Assembly: GCA_029881725.1 (NCBI GenBank)
Contig: JAOUMB010000016.1
Span: forward strand, 1-53,202
Origin: Nitrospirota bacterium
GTDB taxonomy: Bacteria; Nitrospirota; JACRHL01
Reading direction: 5' to 3'
Length of the DNA: 53,202 nucleotides
Made by a program: the position numbers and the translations under genes. The notes under the pieces were generated by a model, which did not search any database, was not told the DNA's origin, and worked only from the letters and a program-made list of their open reading frames with translations. Shown here piece after piece: positions 1 through 7,982 of the stretch; the first letter of the stretch is position 1; each line of letters opens with the position of its first letter.

Positions 1-66
1 GCCCTTGACCGCATGACCCCAGCCCAGTATTACTTCAAGCAACTGCCCCGGCCCGAGGCAGCATAA
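1..66 (+). CDS. C-terminal fragment of a probable transposase/integrase
   Basis: The first 21 codons are open from the window edge to a TAA at 64-66 and encode a peptide containing LDRMTPAQYY. A short tail of the form xLxxMTPAxY is typical of the end of the rve integrase core in IS3- and IS481-type transposases. The bases just after it (about 67-128) read like the terminal end of an insertion sequence. The rest of the gene lies outside the window, so the IS family cannot be assigned. The match is short, so this is a suggestion rather than a firm call. Confidence 0.4.
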   Translation, partial: ALDRMTPAQYYFKQLPRPEAA

Positions 67-397
67 ACCCGCAGGAAATCCACTTATCCAAACGGGCCAA
101 CCTGTTCAAACAATCGGGGCCACCTCTACCTTCCCTTGGGGGGTACCAGTTAAACCGGATTTTTCCTGCCCACGGCCTTTGCCTCGACTTCGGGCCTGGG
201 CAGGCCATTGGTGATCCCCTCCGCCTGACATCCCACGGCAGGGCAGTAAACCGCGCTCCCATCCTCCCCCCTCAAATATCGCCGTACGCGGAGCACCTGT
301 GAGCTGGTGTAGCGGAACACCCTTGCGCACTCCACATACCTCATGTCATCTTTGACGAACACGGGTGACAATTCAATCCGGGGGATCGAGAGGCTTC
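67..397. other. Intergenic stretch next to the putative IS end
   Basis: About 330 bases separate the putative transposase tail from the peroxiredoxin gene. Positions 67-128 may be the non-coding end of an insertion sequence. No clear sigma-70 promoter was found for the downstream gene: a TTGACG at 352-357 has no well-spaced -10 partner. A minus-strand reading frame across 150-344 is treated separately. Confidence 0.4.
150..344 (-). CDS. Possible small hypothetical protein
   Basis: A minus-strand frame of about 64 codons starts at an ATG near 344 and encodes a peptide with the segments YTSSQVLRVRRY and YCPAVGCQAEG, followed by a C-terminal PRPEVEAKA. The composition looks protein-like, with a possible CxxxxxC pair, but I do not recognise a family. 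Against it: no Shine-Dalgarno is visible, and it uses AGG arginine codons more than the surrounding genes do. A longer version would start at 371. It may be a real small gene or a chance frame beside the IS end. Confidence 0.3.
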   Translation of the reverse strand: MRYVECARVFRYTSSQVLRVRRYLRGEDGSAVYCPAVGCQAEGITNGLPRPEVEAKAVGRKNPV

Positions 398-973
398 ATG
401 CGTGCGCACGACAGCAGACGGGAAAAACCGGGCGTGAGCGCCGGGATGAGCATCGCTCTGGCGGGGGTGGCGGCACTGGTGGTGCTGGGGATGTTTTTGA
501 CCCGCGCCTCCGGAAGCGACCTGCTTCCCGTTGGCATCAAGGGGCCATCCTTCTCCCTCCCCAACCAGCACGGGAAGGTGATCCGCAACACCGACCTGGC
601 CGGTTCCTGGTGGGTGCTCTACTTCTACCCCAAGGACGATACCCCCGGCTGCACCAAGGAGGCGTGCGCCTTTCGGGACCACCTGGACCGCCTCACCGGC
701 GAAGGCGTGCGCGTGCTCGGGGTTTCCTTTGACGACGTGCCCTCCCATCTGGCCTTTGCCGAAAAATACCAGCTCACCTTCGACCTGCTTTCCGATCCGC
801 AGGGCAACGCCATCCGCGACTGGCGGGCCAAATCCACCATTCCCGGCATCGCCCGCAGGGTGTCCTACCTGATGGACGGGACCGGCACCATCCGCAAAGT
901 CTATCCGGGGGTGGATCCCTCCCAGCACGCGCTGGAAATCCTCAACGACGTGCAGCACCTGAAAGCGGGCTGA
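398..973 (+). CDS. Membrane-anchored peroxiredoxin (BCP/AhpC-TSA family)
   Basis: Thiol peroxidase that reduces H2O2 and organic hydroperoxides. The 191-aa product has an N-terminal hydrophobic anchor (about residues 17-34) followed by a thioredoxin-fold domain. The BCP signature TPGCTKEAC supplies the peroxidatic Cys85 and a resolving Cys90, the atypical 2-Cys arrangement known from E. coli Bcp. The ATG at 398 is preferred because GAGAGG lies about 5 nt upstream; a GTG at 365 in the same frame would add 11 residues with no ribosome site. The anchor implies that the domain works on the periplasmic face, whereas classical Bcp is cytoplasmic. It is followed 65 bp later by a small zinc-ribbon gene on the same strand, and the two may be co-transcribed. 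Confidence 0.88.
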   Translation: MRAHDSRREKPGVSAGMSIALAGVAALVVLGMFLTRASGSDLLPVGIKGPSFSLPNQHGKVIRNTDLAGSWWVLYFYPKDDTPGCTKEACAFRDHLDRLTGEGVRVLGVSFDDVPSHLAFAEKYQLTFDLLSDPQGNAIRDWRAKSTIPGIARRVSYLMDGTGTIRKVYPGVDPSQHALEILNDVQHLKAG

Positions 974-1038
974 CCTTTCGCTTTCCCGCCCGTTTGCTAT
1001 CTTTAATAGTGGGTGGGGGGGTTACAAGGAGCCGGCCC

Positions 1039-1188
1039 ATGACCAAGGAAACCCATACCTGCTCGGTGTGCGGCAAGGATTCGGAAACCACCATCTGCCG
1101 CACCTGTGAAGCCAAGATTCGCGGCGAGATTCTGGAGGAAAAGGACAAGGTGGAAAAGGCCGGCCACACGGACACCGGCCGCCGCTGA
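1039..1188 (+). CDS. Small zinc-ribbon protein (49 aa)
   Basis: A 49-residue protein with two CxxC knuckles (Cys8/Cys11 and Cys20/Cys23) spaced 8 residues apart, followed by a highly charged helix rich in Lys and Glu. This is the pattern of a zinc-ribbon domain with a helical tail. The ATG at 1039 is chosen because AAGGAG at 1026-1031 sits 7 nt upstream; an in-frame TTG at 994 lacks one. Its function is unknown. Proteins of this size and layout are usually annotated as hypothetical and may bind RNA or a protein partner. It is convergent with the formate dehydrogenase gene, whose stop codon is 22 bp away. Confidence 0.75.
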   Translation: MTKETHTCSVCGKDSETTICRTCEAKIRGEILEEKDKVEKAGHTDTGRR

Positions 1189-1210
1189 TCCGCTCCCCGG
1201 ATTTTCCGCC

Positions 1211-3895
1211 TCACGCCAGCGGCGCGATGCGCGCTGCCACGCACTTGTATTCGGGGATTTTTGACTCCGGATCCAGTTGATCGTGCACCAGCCGGTTCAC
1301 CGGCGCCTCGGCAAAGTGATACGGCACAAACACCACCCCCGGCAGGGCCGATTCCGCCTGCCGCACGGTCACCTCCACGGTTCCCCGCCGCGTGCCCAAC
1401 ACGGCGCGGGCGCCGTCCTTCAGCCCCGCCTCGCGCAGGGTGTCCGGGTGGAGTTCCGCCCACGGATCGTGCACCAGGGCATCCAGCACCGACGCGTGGC
1501 GCGACAGGGTGCCGGTTTGATAATGGGTGAGAATGCGTCCGGTGGTGAGCAGCAGCGGGAATTCCGCGTCCGGCGCCTCCGCCGGGGGCACCAGCCGGGG
1601 CGGGAGGAAGGCGGCCCGGCCCCGTACCGGGCCGTTTGCGTGCAGGATTTCCGTGCCCGGATGATCCGCCGTGGGGCACGGCCAGCACAGGGCGCCTTTT
1701 TGCAGCCGCTCCGCCGACATGCCGCCGTACAGGGGCGTGAGCGCCGCCATCTCGGCCATCACCTCCGCCGGATCGCCGGTGGCGTGTTCAAATCCGGTTT
1801 TACGGAGCAAGTCGGCCAGAATATCGCCGTCGGCGCGGGCCATCCCCGGCGGATGAAGAACCGGGGTCACCGGCTGCACCCGGCGCTCCGTGTTGGTCAC
1901 CGACCCGGCCCGCTCCAGGGTGGATGCGGCGGGCAGGATCACGTCGGCAAAGGCGCAGGTTTCGGTGAAAAACACGTCCTGCACCACCAGAAATTCCAGG
2001 CGTTCCAGCGCCTCGGCCACGTGCCCCAGGTCCGGGTCCGAAAGGGCCGGGTTTTCGCCCATCACGTGCAGGGCGGTCAGCTCTCCCGCGCGGGCGGCGC
2101 GCATCATTTCCACCACGGTGAGCCCCGGCGCATCGGGCAGATCGCGTCCCCAGGCGTCCGCAAATTTCCGGAGCGCCTGCGGGTCGGCCACCGGCTGATA
2201 ACCGGGCAGCACGTTGGGCAGCACCCCCATATCGGACGCACCCTGCACGTTGCTCTGCCCGCGCAGGGGATTCAGGCCGGCGCCGGGCCGCCCCAGGTTG
2301 CCGGTGAGCAGGGCCAGGCCCGCCACCGCCGCGCAGTTGACCGTTCCCGCCACGTGCTGGGTGAGGCCCATGCCCCAGCCGGTGAGCATGGTGTTGGCGT
2401 TGCCCAGCACCTGCGCCGCCTGACGCATGGCAAAGCGGGACACGCCGGTGACCCGGGCCAGCTCCGCCATGTCCAGCGCCAGCAGTCCCTCCCGATAGGC
2501 GGGAAAACCTTCCGTGTGAGTGTCGATGAAGTGCCGGTCGGCAAGGCCCGCGTCCAGCACTTCCCGCGCCATGCCCGACACCAGCCACGGGTCGGTGCCG
2601 GGGCGCTGTTGCAGGTGCAGGTCCGCCTCCAGGGCCAGCCCCACCCGGCGCGGGTCCGCCACCACCAGCCGGGTGCCGCCCCGCTGGGCCTGGCGGACGA
2701 AAGTGGCGATGACCGGATGGGTTTCCAGGGTGTTGGTGCCGATCAGGAAGATGGCGTCGGCCTTTAAAAAGTCGGTGTTCGGGTTGGTGGCCGCGCCGCT
2801 GCCCACCATGGCCGCCAGGGCGGACACGGAGGCCGAATGGCACAGGCGCGCGCAGTGGTCCACGTTGTGGCTGCCGAGCCCGGCGCGCAGCCACTTTTGA
2901 AACAGGTAGTTGTCCTCGTTGGTGCATTTGGCCGAGCCCAGCCCGCCCACGGCCCGCCCCCCGTTCCGTTGTGCGGCGTTCCGCATGGAGTCGGCCACCC
3001 GCGTCAGCGCCTCATCCCAGGATGCTTCCCGAAATCCGTCCCGCCCGCAGGCGGTTTTGGTTGCGGAATCCTTGCGCATGAGGGGGGTGGTGAGCCGTTC
3101 CGGGCTGGTCACAAAGTCCAGCCCGAAGCGCCCCTTCACGCACAGGCGGCCCTGATTGGCGGGATATTTCAACTCGCTGGTGACCGCGTGAATGGCCCCT
3201 TCCGCCACGTGGCAGGTAATGCCGCATCCCACGCCGCAGTAGGGGCAAATGGTGTCGATGGCGGTCATTCCCTCCATCGGCGGGGCACTGGGGGAAAGCG
3301 CCCCGGTGGGACACGCGGCCACACATTGGCCGCACGCCACACAGGCACTTTCGGCCAGTGCGGGCACGCCGGAAAAGGCCAGACGCCGCTCCGGCCCAAG
3401 GCCGTCCCAGCCGATCACCCGGTGCCCCTGGAGGTCGGAGCAGGCGCGGATGCAGCGCCCGCACTGGACGCATGCGGACAGGGCCACGGCAATGGCCGGA
3501 TGGGCGCGGTCGCTGTGGTTTTCGGCCTCCCCGTGGATGGGCAGGCCCATGTGCGCGGCGAGCCGTTCCAGTTCGCACTCCCCGCGCGGATCACCCGGCG
3601 GGCGGCAGGGTGCGGGGTGATCGGCCAGCAGCAGGGCCACCACCTGACGGCGCGCGGCGATCAGTTCCGGGGTGTCGGTGGTGATCCGCGCACCCTCGGC
3701 ACACGGGGTGTGGCAGGCCGGAACCGGGCGCGGGACCCCTTCGAGCATCACCGCGCACAGACGGCAGGTGCCTTCCGGCGGCAGACCGCGCATGTGGCAC
3801 AGGGTGGGCGGCTCCACCCCGGCCGCCCGGGCCGCGTCCAGCAGGGATGCGCCGGACGCCACCGTGACCGGCACACCGTTGACGGTAACCTGCAT
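1211..3895 (-). CDS. Formate dehydrogenase catalytic (alpha) subunit, orphan NuoG-type copy
   Basis: Molybdenum bis-MGD oxidoreductase that oxidises formate to CO2. About 894 aa. Order of domains: N-terminal [2Fe-2S] plant-type domain (TLC...GTCRLC...C), a NuoG-like His-Cys region, two [4Fe-4S] ferredoxin clusters (CVQCGRCIRAC and CVACGQCVAAC), the proximal [4Fe-4S] site starting CPYCGVGC, then the molybdopterin domain and the C-terminal dinucleotide-binding barrel. The active-site ligand is Cys in ARLCHSAS, followed by the conserved His; no selenocysteine is used. The His-Cys region reads HPAPC with the second Cys missing. ATG 3895 matches the family N-terminus (MQVTVNG). An in-frame ATG at 3937 has GGAGGT about 12 nt upstream and would add 14 residues. 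No NuoE or NuoF partner genes adjoin it, unlike the paralogue at 19062-21785. Confidence 0.92.
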   Translation of the reverse strand: MQVTVNGVPVTVASGASLLDAARAAGVEPPTLCHMRGLPPEGTCRLCAVMLEGVPRPVPACHTPCAEGARITTDTPELIAARRQVVALLLADHPAPCRPPGDPRGECELERLAAHMGLPIHGEAENHSDRAHPAIAVALSACVQCGRCIRACSDLQGHRVIGWDGLGPERRLAFSGVPALAESACVACGQCVAACPTGALSPSAPPMEGMTAIDTICPYCGVGCGITCHVAEGAIHAVTSELKYPANQGRLCVKGRFGLDFVTSPERLTTPLMRKDSATKTACGRDGFREASWDEALTRVADSMRNAAQRNGGRAVGGLGSAKCTNEDNYLFQKWLRAGLGSHNVDHCARLCHSASVSALAAMVGSGAATNPNTDFLKADAIFLIGTNTLETHPVIATFVRQAQRGGTRLVVADPRRVGLALEADLHLQQRPGTDPWLVSGMAREVLDAGLADRHFIDTHTEGFPAYREGLLALDMAELARVTGVSRFAMRQAAQVLGNANTMLTGWGMGLTQHVAGTVNCAAVAGLALLTGNLGRPGAGLNPLRGQSNVQGASDMGVLPNVLPGYQPVADPQALRKFADAWGRDLPDAPGLTVVEMMRAARAGELTALHVMGENPALSDPDLGHVAEALERLEFLVVQDVFFTETCAFADVILPAASTLERAGSVTNTERRVQPVTPVLHPPGMARADGDILADLLRKTGFEHATGDPAEVMAEMAALTPLYGGMSAERLQKGALCWPCPTADHPGTEILHANGPVRGRAAFLPPRLVPPAEAPDAEFPLLLTTGRILTHYQTGTLSRHASVLDALVHDPWAELHPDTLREAGLKDGARAVLGTRRGTVEVTVRQAESALPGVVFVPYHFAEAPVNRLVHDQLDPESKIPEYKCVAARIAPLA

Positions 3896-4053
3896 CACGT
3901 CACCCGAAGGCAGTTTCAAGGATTGGCCATGGCACATGCATACCTGTACACCTCCCCTTCAGTATGCCCAACCCCCCACCCAAGTGCCACGCGCACTGCG
4001 GTGCTACGCGCACGGCGATATTCGCTGCGCGAGGTTTTCCTCCGAACAGCAAC

Positions 4054-4260
4054 GGGGAACCCCCACGTCCGTCGCATGGTGGAGGCCTTTTGCCCGTCCA
4101 TTTGCCGGAAACCCATTCAGATATCACAGTTCGCTGGGCGAACAAAAAGCCGGGGCAACACCTGGGGATCCCCACGCCCGTCGCATGGTGGAGGCCCTTC
4201 CCCGTCCATCTGCCGGAAACCCATTCGGATATCGGAGTTCGCCGAGCGAACAAAAAGCCC
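4054..4260. repeat. Two imperfect ~108-bp direct repeats with an internal hairpin
   Basis: Unit 1 runs about 4054-4152 and unit 2 about 4164-4260. Shared blocks include GTCGCATGGTGGAGG (4071 and 4180), GCCGGAAACCCATTC (4104 and 4212) and GCGAACAAAAAGCC (4138 and 4246), a constant offset of 108-109 bp. Each unit ends with a perfect 6-bp inverted repeat GTTCGC-NNN-GCGAAC (4129-4143 and 4237-4251) whose 3-nt loop differs between copies. Transcription of the orphan formate dehydrogenase would pass through both units only if it starts upstream of them. Confidence 0.8.
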
Positions 4261-4291
4261 CGCCGCATGGATTGGAGGTGCGGCGGGGCTT
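4246..4291 (-). terminator. Rho-independent terminator-like hairpin, minus strand
   Basis: The 13-bp arms at 4255-4267 and 4279-4291 (AAGCCCCGCCGCA and its complement) flank an 11-nt loop. Read on the minus strand, the stem is followed by TTTTTG. It would stop leftward transcription about 350 bp before the orphan formate dehydrogenase, acting either as an insulator or as an attenuator if that gene's promoter lies further right. Confidence 0.65.
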
Positions 4292-4477
4292 GGGAGGGGG
4301 CATCCGTGGGAGGGGTTCCCTGGGTGCCCCGCTTGGGGGAAAACGCATGTCCGCTTCGGCTGCGGGGGCGAATCACAAGTTGTTTGGTGAGGCTCACCAT
4401 ATCGGGGAGAGCCCTGTGATGTCAAGGATCGTGCGCACACTTTTTTCGGTATTCTGGGTGGCGATGGAACGGAAGCG

Positions 4478-5275
4478 ATGACCACCCTGATTCATGTAAC
4501 CGACACCCACCTGTTCGCCGCCCCGGACGGCTGCCTGAAGGGGGTGAACACGCTGGACACCCTGCGGCGGGTGGTGGCGGATGCGGTGGCGCGCCACCCG
4601 GAGGCGGTGTGGGTGCTCACCGGGGACCTGTCACAGGATGAAACGGTGAAATCGTACCGGCTCCTGTCGGAGGCCTTGGGGGCGGTGCCGGGGCGGATTT
4701 TCGCCCTGCCCGGCAATCACGACGATCCGGATGCCATGCGCGCCGGTTTTGCGCGGGATAGGCACATCCGCATGGACGGTTCGTTCTTTGCCGGGGGCTG
4801 GCAGGTGGTGCTGGTGAACAGCCGCATTGCGGGAAAGGTGGCGGGACGGGTCTCAAAAGGGGAACTGGCGCGGCTGTCCGGCGCGCTGGCGGCACACCCA
4901 AGGCATGCGGCGCTGATCTGCGTGCACCATCAGCCGCTGCCGGTGGGATCGCCGTGGATCGACGAAATCGGCATGGAAAACGGGGATGAACTGCTGGATG
5001 TGGCGGGGGCGGCTCCCAACGCACGCGCCCTGTTGTGGGGGCACGTGCATCAGGAATACGACGGATCCCGGAACGGGTTACGCACGATATCCTCCCCCTC
5101 GACCTGTATCCAATTTGCGCCCAATTCACCAGCATTTCAACTGGACCGGACAGCGCCCGGGTACCGCGTTGTTCAGCTAAATGCTGAAAATGGTCTGGAA
5201 ACCCGCGTGGTACGTGTGGGTGCCGCCCCGGAATTTATTTACGAACCGGGCGATCCGGGCTACGAAACCGGGTGA
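4478..5275 (+). CDS. cpdA: 3',5'-cyclic-AMP phosphodiesterase CpdA
   Basis: Calcineurin-like metallophosphoesterase of 265 aa that hydrolyses cAMP to AMP in the cytoplasm. It shows the complete dimetal site in order: D9-x-H11 near the N-terminus (TDTH), GDLSQDE, GNHDD, HHQ and GHVHQEYDG. The last segment, with a following STCIQF, is characteristic of CpdA within this superfamily. The length is close to E. coli CpdA (275 aa). The ATG is preceded by purine-rich GGAACGGAAG. It stands alone between a divergent formate dehydrogenase and a downstream methyltransferase 86 bp away. Close relatives act on other cyclic nucleotides or phosphodiesters, so the exact substrate is inferred. Confidence 0.88.
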   Translation: MTTLIHVTDTHLFAAPDGCLKGVNTLDTLRRVVADAVARHPEAVWVLTGDLSQDETVKSYRLLSEALGAVPGRIFALPGNHDDPDAMRAGFARDRHIRMDGSFFAGGWQVVLVNSRIAGKVAGRVSKGELARLSGALAAHPRHAALICVHHQPLPVGSPWIDEIGMENGDELLDVAGAAPNARALLWGHVHQEYDGSRNGLRTISSPSTCIQFAPNSPAFQLDRTAPGYRVVQLNAENGLETRVVRVGAAPEFIYEPGDPGYETG

Positions 5276-5311
5276 ATCCCCCCTCCCGCCGGGGCACCGG
5301 GCGGGTTGGGC

Positions 5312-5317
5312 TATAAT
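5312..5317 (+). promoter_or_regulatory. Candidate -10 element for the methyltransferase gene
   Basis: A consensus TATAAT lies 45 bp before the ATG at 5362 in an otherwise GC-rich spacer. No convincing -35 hexamer sits 16-18 bp upstream, so promoter activity is only suggested. Confidence 0.35.
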
Positions 5318-5361
5318 CAGATTTTTATATTTACCCTCATGTGTGCAGCCGGCTACCCCTC

Positions 5362-6729
5362 ATGACCCGCTACCTGACCAACGTCCGCCACCAGTACGAG
5401 AACCTCCCCTACCCGCACCGGAATCCGGCGGAGGAGAAAACGCGCCTGATCCGCCCCACCTCGGAGCGGCTGTGCAACCTGAACCACCACTGCTATCGGG
5501 GGCGGCGCAATTTTGACGACTTTTCCGCCCTGATCGCCGGCGGCGGAACCGGCGACGGAACCATCTATCTGGCGGCCCAGTTGACCCGCCACCCGCAGGC
5601 GAAGGTGGTGCACCTGGACATCAGCACCGCCAGCATCGAGGTGGCGAAAAAGCGCGCCAAGGTGCGCGGGCTGACCAACATCGAATGGGTGCACGGCTCG
5701 ATTCTGGACGTGGCGGAGGTGTGCCCGGGGCCGTTCGACTACATCAACTGCACCGGCGTGCTGCACCACCTGGCGGACCCCGACGCGGGGCTATCCGCGC
5801 TGAAGGCCGTGCTGGCGCCGGGGGGCGCCATGGGGCTGATGGTTTACGCCCGCTACGGGCGCACCGGCGTGTATCAGATGCAGGAACTGATGCGGCTGGT
5901 GAACGACGGCGAGGAGGACATCGGCACCCGGGTCGGCAACGCCCGCACGGTGCTGGCCAACCTGCCGCCCTCCAACTGGATGAAGCGCAGCGAGGACATC
6001 ATCACCGACCACGTGCGCTTTGGCGATGCGGGGGTGTTCGATCTGTTCCTGCACGAGCAGGACCGGGCCTATACGGTGCAGGAAACCTATGAGTTTGTGG
6101 AGCGGGCCGGGCTGCACCTGCTGGATTATGCCTGGGCCCGGGAGCGCATGGCGCTGGAGCCCTCCACCTGGCTGAAAAACCCGCTGCTGCTGGAGCGCAT
6201 TTCCACACTGCCGGTAATGGAGCGGCGGGCCATCGCGGAACTGACCTCCGGCACCCTCACCCGCCAGCACGTCTATGCCGCGCCGGAGGCCGACCGCAAG
6301 GCCCAGCCCGGGGTGGAGATGGTGCCGTTTCTGGTGGACTTTCCCGACCCGCGCACCCACGTGCTGCTTTCCGCCCACATGCGCCGCCAGCCGGGAGTGC
6401 CGGTGGAGGGGGGCACGGCCTCGGGCAAATTCTCGTTCACGCCGCGGCGGTACACGGCGGACATCTTTCAATATCTGGACGGCAACACGCCGCTGGGCGG
6501 GATTTTTGAAAAAATCCGAGGCGGAAAGTCCGGCCCGTCGGACGACGAACTGCTGGCGGATTTTGCGCCGGTGTACGAAGCCTTCGCCATGGCCGACGCC
6601 ATGCTGCTGCGCCACCAGGACACCCCACCCACGGTGGAGGTGATGCACGGGGACGCCCTGCCCAAGGGGGGGAGCAAGGCGGGCAAGCCCCAAAAAGCGG
6701 CCAAGGGGAAAAAAAAGAAAAAGCGCTAG
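5362..6729 (+). CDS. SAM-dependent class I methyltransferase with C-terminal extension
   Basis: About 455 aa. The N-terminal half is a Rossmann methyltransferase: glycine-rich motif I AGGGTGDGTIYLA, an acidic motif II (VHLDIS), and motif IV/post-IV INCTGVLHHLADP, followed by LAPGGAMGLMVYA. The opening Y-x-NLPYPHRNP resembles methyltransferases annotated as type 11/12 with peptide or small-molecule substrates, but the acceptor cannot be read from sequence. The C-terminal ~150 residues form a separate domain of unknown role and end in a Lys-rich tail (GKKKKKR), which could bind nucleic acid or an acidic surface. The ATG at 5362 is preferred to an in-frame GTG at 5341; neither has a strong ribosome site. 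The gene is convergent with dapE, 101 bp away. Confidence 0.8.
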   Translation: MTRYLTNVRHQYENLPYPHRNPAEEKTRLIRPTSERLCNLNHHCYRGRRNFDDFSALIAGGGTGDGTIYLAAQLTRHPQAKVVHLDISTASIEVAKKRAKVRGLTNIEWVHGSILDVAEVCPGPFDYINCTGVLHHLADPDAGLSALKAVLAPGGAMGLMVYARYGRTGVYQMQELMRLVNDGEEDIGTRVGNARTVLANLPPSNWMKRSEDIITDHVRFGDAGVFDLFLHEQDRAYTVQETYEFVERAGLHLLDYAWARERMALEPSTWLKNPLLLERISTLPVMERRAIAELTSGTLTRQHVYAAPEADRKAQPGVEMVPFLVDFPDPRTHVLLSAHMRRQPGVPVEGGTASGKFSFTPRRYTADIFQYLDGNTPLGGIFEKIRGGKSGPSDDELLADFAPVYEAFAMADAMLLRHQDTPPTVEVMHGDALPKGGSKAGKPQKAAKGKKKKKR

Positions 6730-6830
6730 GCGTCGCCTCGCAGCCAACCCGGACGGACGTCAGCCACCACACCAGCACGCCAATCGCCACCGCTCCCGCA
6801 AGAAGCGCGAAAGCTTTCCACGGGTCACGT

Positions 6831-7973
6831 TCAACCGCACAAACGGGCCAGCACCCCCTGATAAATTTGGCTGAGCCGCTCCAAGTCATCCACGGCGGTG
6901 CATTCGTTCACCTTGTGGATGGTGGTGTTCACCAGCCCCAGTTCCGCCACCGCCACCCCGTGCGGGGCGATGAAGCGGGCGTCGGAGGTGCCGCCGGTGG
7001 TGGACAGTTTTCCCTCGCGCCCGGTGACCTCCCGAATGGCCGCCTGCATGGCCTCGGTGAGCGGGCCGGGGTCGGTGAGGAAGGGCATGCCGGAGAGCAG
7101 CCAGTCCAGGTCGTACTTTAGGCCGTGGCGGTCCAGGATTTCGCGCACCTGCCGGTCGATGGACTCGGGGGTGGATTCGGGCGAAAAGCGCAGGTTGAAC
7201 TGGAGCGACAGATGCCCCGGGATCACGTTGCTGGCCCCCACCCCGGCGCGGATGTCGGTCATTTGCAGGCGGGTGGGCTGGAAAAATTCGTTGCCGTTGT
7301 CGAACCGGTGTGCGGCCAGATCCGCAAACGCGGGCATGCTGGTGTGAATCGGGTTTTCGGCCCGCTCCGGGAACGCCACGTGCCCCTGCACCCCATGCAC
7401 CGTGAGGGTGCCGGTCACCGAGCCACGGCGGCCGTTCTTGATGGTGTCACCCAGCGCCTCGGTGGAGGACGGCTCGCCCACGATGCAGAAGTCGGGCAAC
7501 TCGTCCCGTTGGGCAAGCCACTCGATCATGTGGCGGGTGCCGTGGGCGGCGTCCCCTTCCTCGTCCCCGGTAATCAGAAAGGCGATGGAGCCTTGGGGGT
7601 CCGGGTTTTCCGCCAGGCGGCGCTCCACCGCGCACAGGGCGGCGGCAATGGCCCCCTTCATGTCCGCCGCGCCCCGGCCATACAAAACGCCGCCCTCCAC
7701 GGTGGCCGAAAACGGCGGGTGGGCCCAGTCGGCGGCCGGCCCCGGCGCCACCACGTCGGTGTGCCCGGCAAAGCAGACCACCGGCCCTTCCGTTCCCCGG
7801 CGGGCGTAGAAATTGGCGATGCCCTGCTCGGTCAGGTCGTGCACCTCGAACCCCAGCCGCGCCAGCCGCTCGGTAAGGATGCGCTGGCATCCGGCGTCCT
7901 CCGGGGTGACGGAGGGGGCCGCGATCAGTTCACGGGCCAGATCCAGCGGCGTATGGGAGTCGGCTTGCGGCAT
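6831..7973 (-). CDS. dapE: Succinyl-diaminopimelate desuccinylase DapE
   Basis: Zinc peptidase-family M20 enzyme that removes succinate from N-succinyl-LL-2,6-diaminopimelate in the lysine/meso-DAP pathway, supplying peptidoglycan. The 380-aa product carries the dimetal site: AGHTDVV, GRGAADMKG, TGDEEGDA and the C-terminal NTTIHKVNE, plus the dimerisation-domain segment VQGHVAFP. Its length matches the family (375-380 aa). I place the start at ATG 7973 and not 8024 because a good sigma-70 promoter (7983-8011) lies between them, so the longer form would begin upstream of its own transcript. The mRNA would be almost leaderless. The next gene rightward is divergent. Confidence 0.93.
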   Translation of the reverse strand: MPQADSHTPLDLARELIAAPSVTPEDAGCQRILTERLARLGFEVHDLTEQGIANFYARRGTEGPVVCFAGHTDVVAPGPAADWAHPPFSATVEGGVLYGRGAADMKGAIAAALCAVERRLAENPDPQGSIAFLITGDEEGDAAHGTRHMIEWLAQRDELPDFCIVGEPSSTEALGDTIKNGRRGSVTGTLTVHGVQGHVAFPERAENPIHTSMPAFADLAAHRFDNGNEFFQPTRLQMTDIRAGVGASNVIPGHLSLQFNLRFSPESTPESIDRQVREILDRHGLKYDLDWLLSGMPFLTDPGPLTEAMQAAIREVTGREGKLSTTGGTSDARFIAPHGVAVAELGLVNTTIHKVNECTAVDDLERLSQIYQGVLARLCG

Positions 7974-7982
7974 AACCGGGGA

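Larger units (their letters stand above)
3938..4477. other. 540-bp intergenic region between divergent genes, with repeats and hairpins
   Basis: The region lies between the orphan formate dehydrogenase gene (minus) and cpdA (plus). It contains two copies of an imperfect ~108-bp direct repeat (4054-4260), a terminator-like hairpin (4255-4291), and a short perfect inverted repeat TGGTGA-GGC-TCACCA at 4385-4399 about 80 bp before cpdA. Several overlapping frames are open here, but none has a plausible start site or family resemblance, so I call no gene. Confidence 0.6.

Noticed and set aside
3672-4481. Plus-strand frames spanning the formate dehydrogenase leader and the repeat region
   Set aside because: They start inside another gene, have no plausible ribosome site, and repeat themselves where the 108-bp repeats occur. 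The region looks non-coding.
5284-5306. GC-rich inverted repeat after cpdA (CCCGCC...GGCGGG)
   Set aside because: It is short, has no T tract directly behind it, and lies in GC-rich DNA where such repeats arise by chance.
6437-6889. A 150-codon minus-strand frame with a hydrophobic stretch (FALLAGAVAIGVLVWWL) across the dapE/methyltransferase junction
   Set aside because: It overlaps the end of dapE, runs antisense through the methyltransferase gene, and lacks a ribosome site. A small membrane protein is possible, but evidence is too weak for a call.
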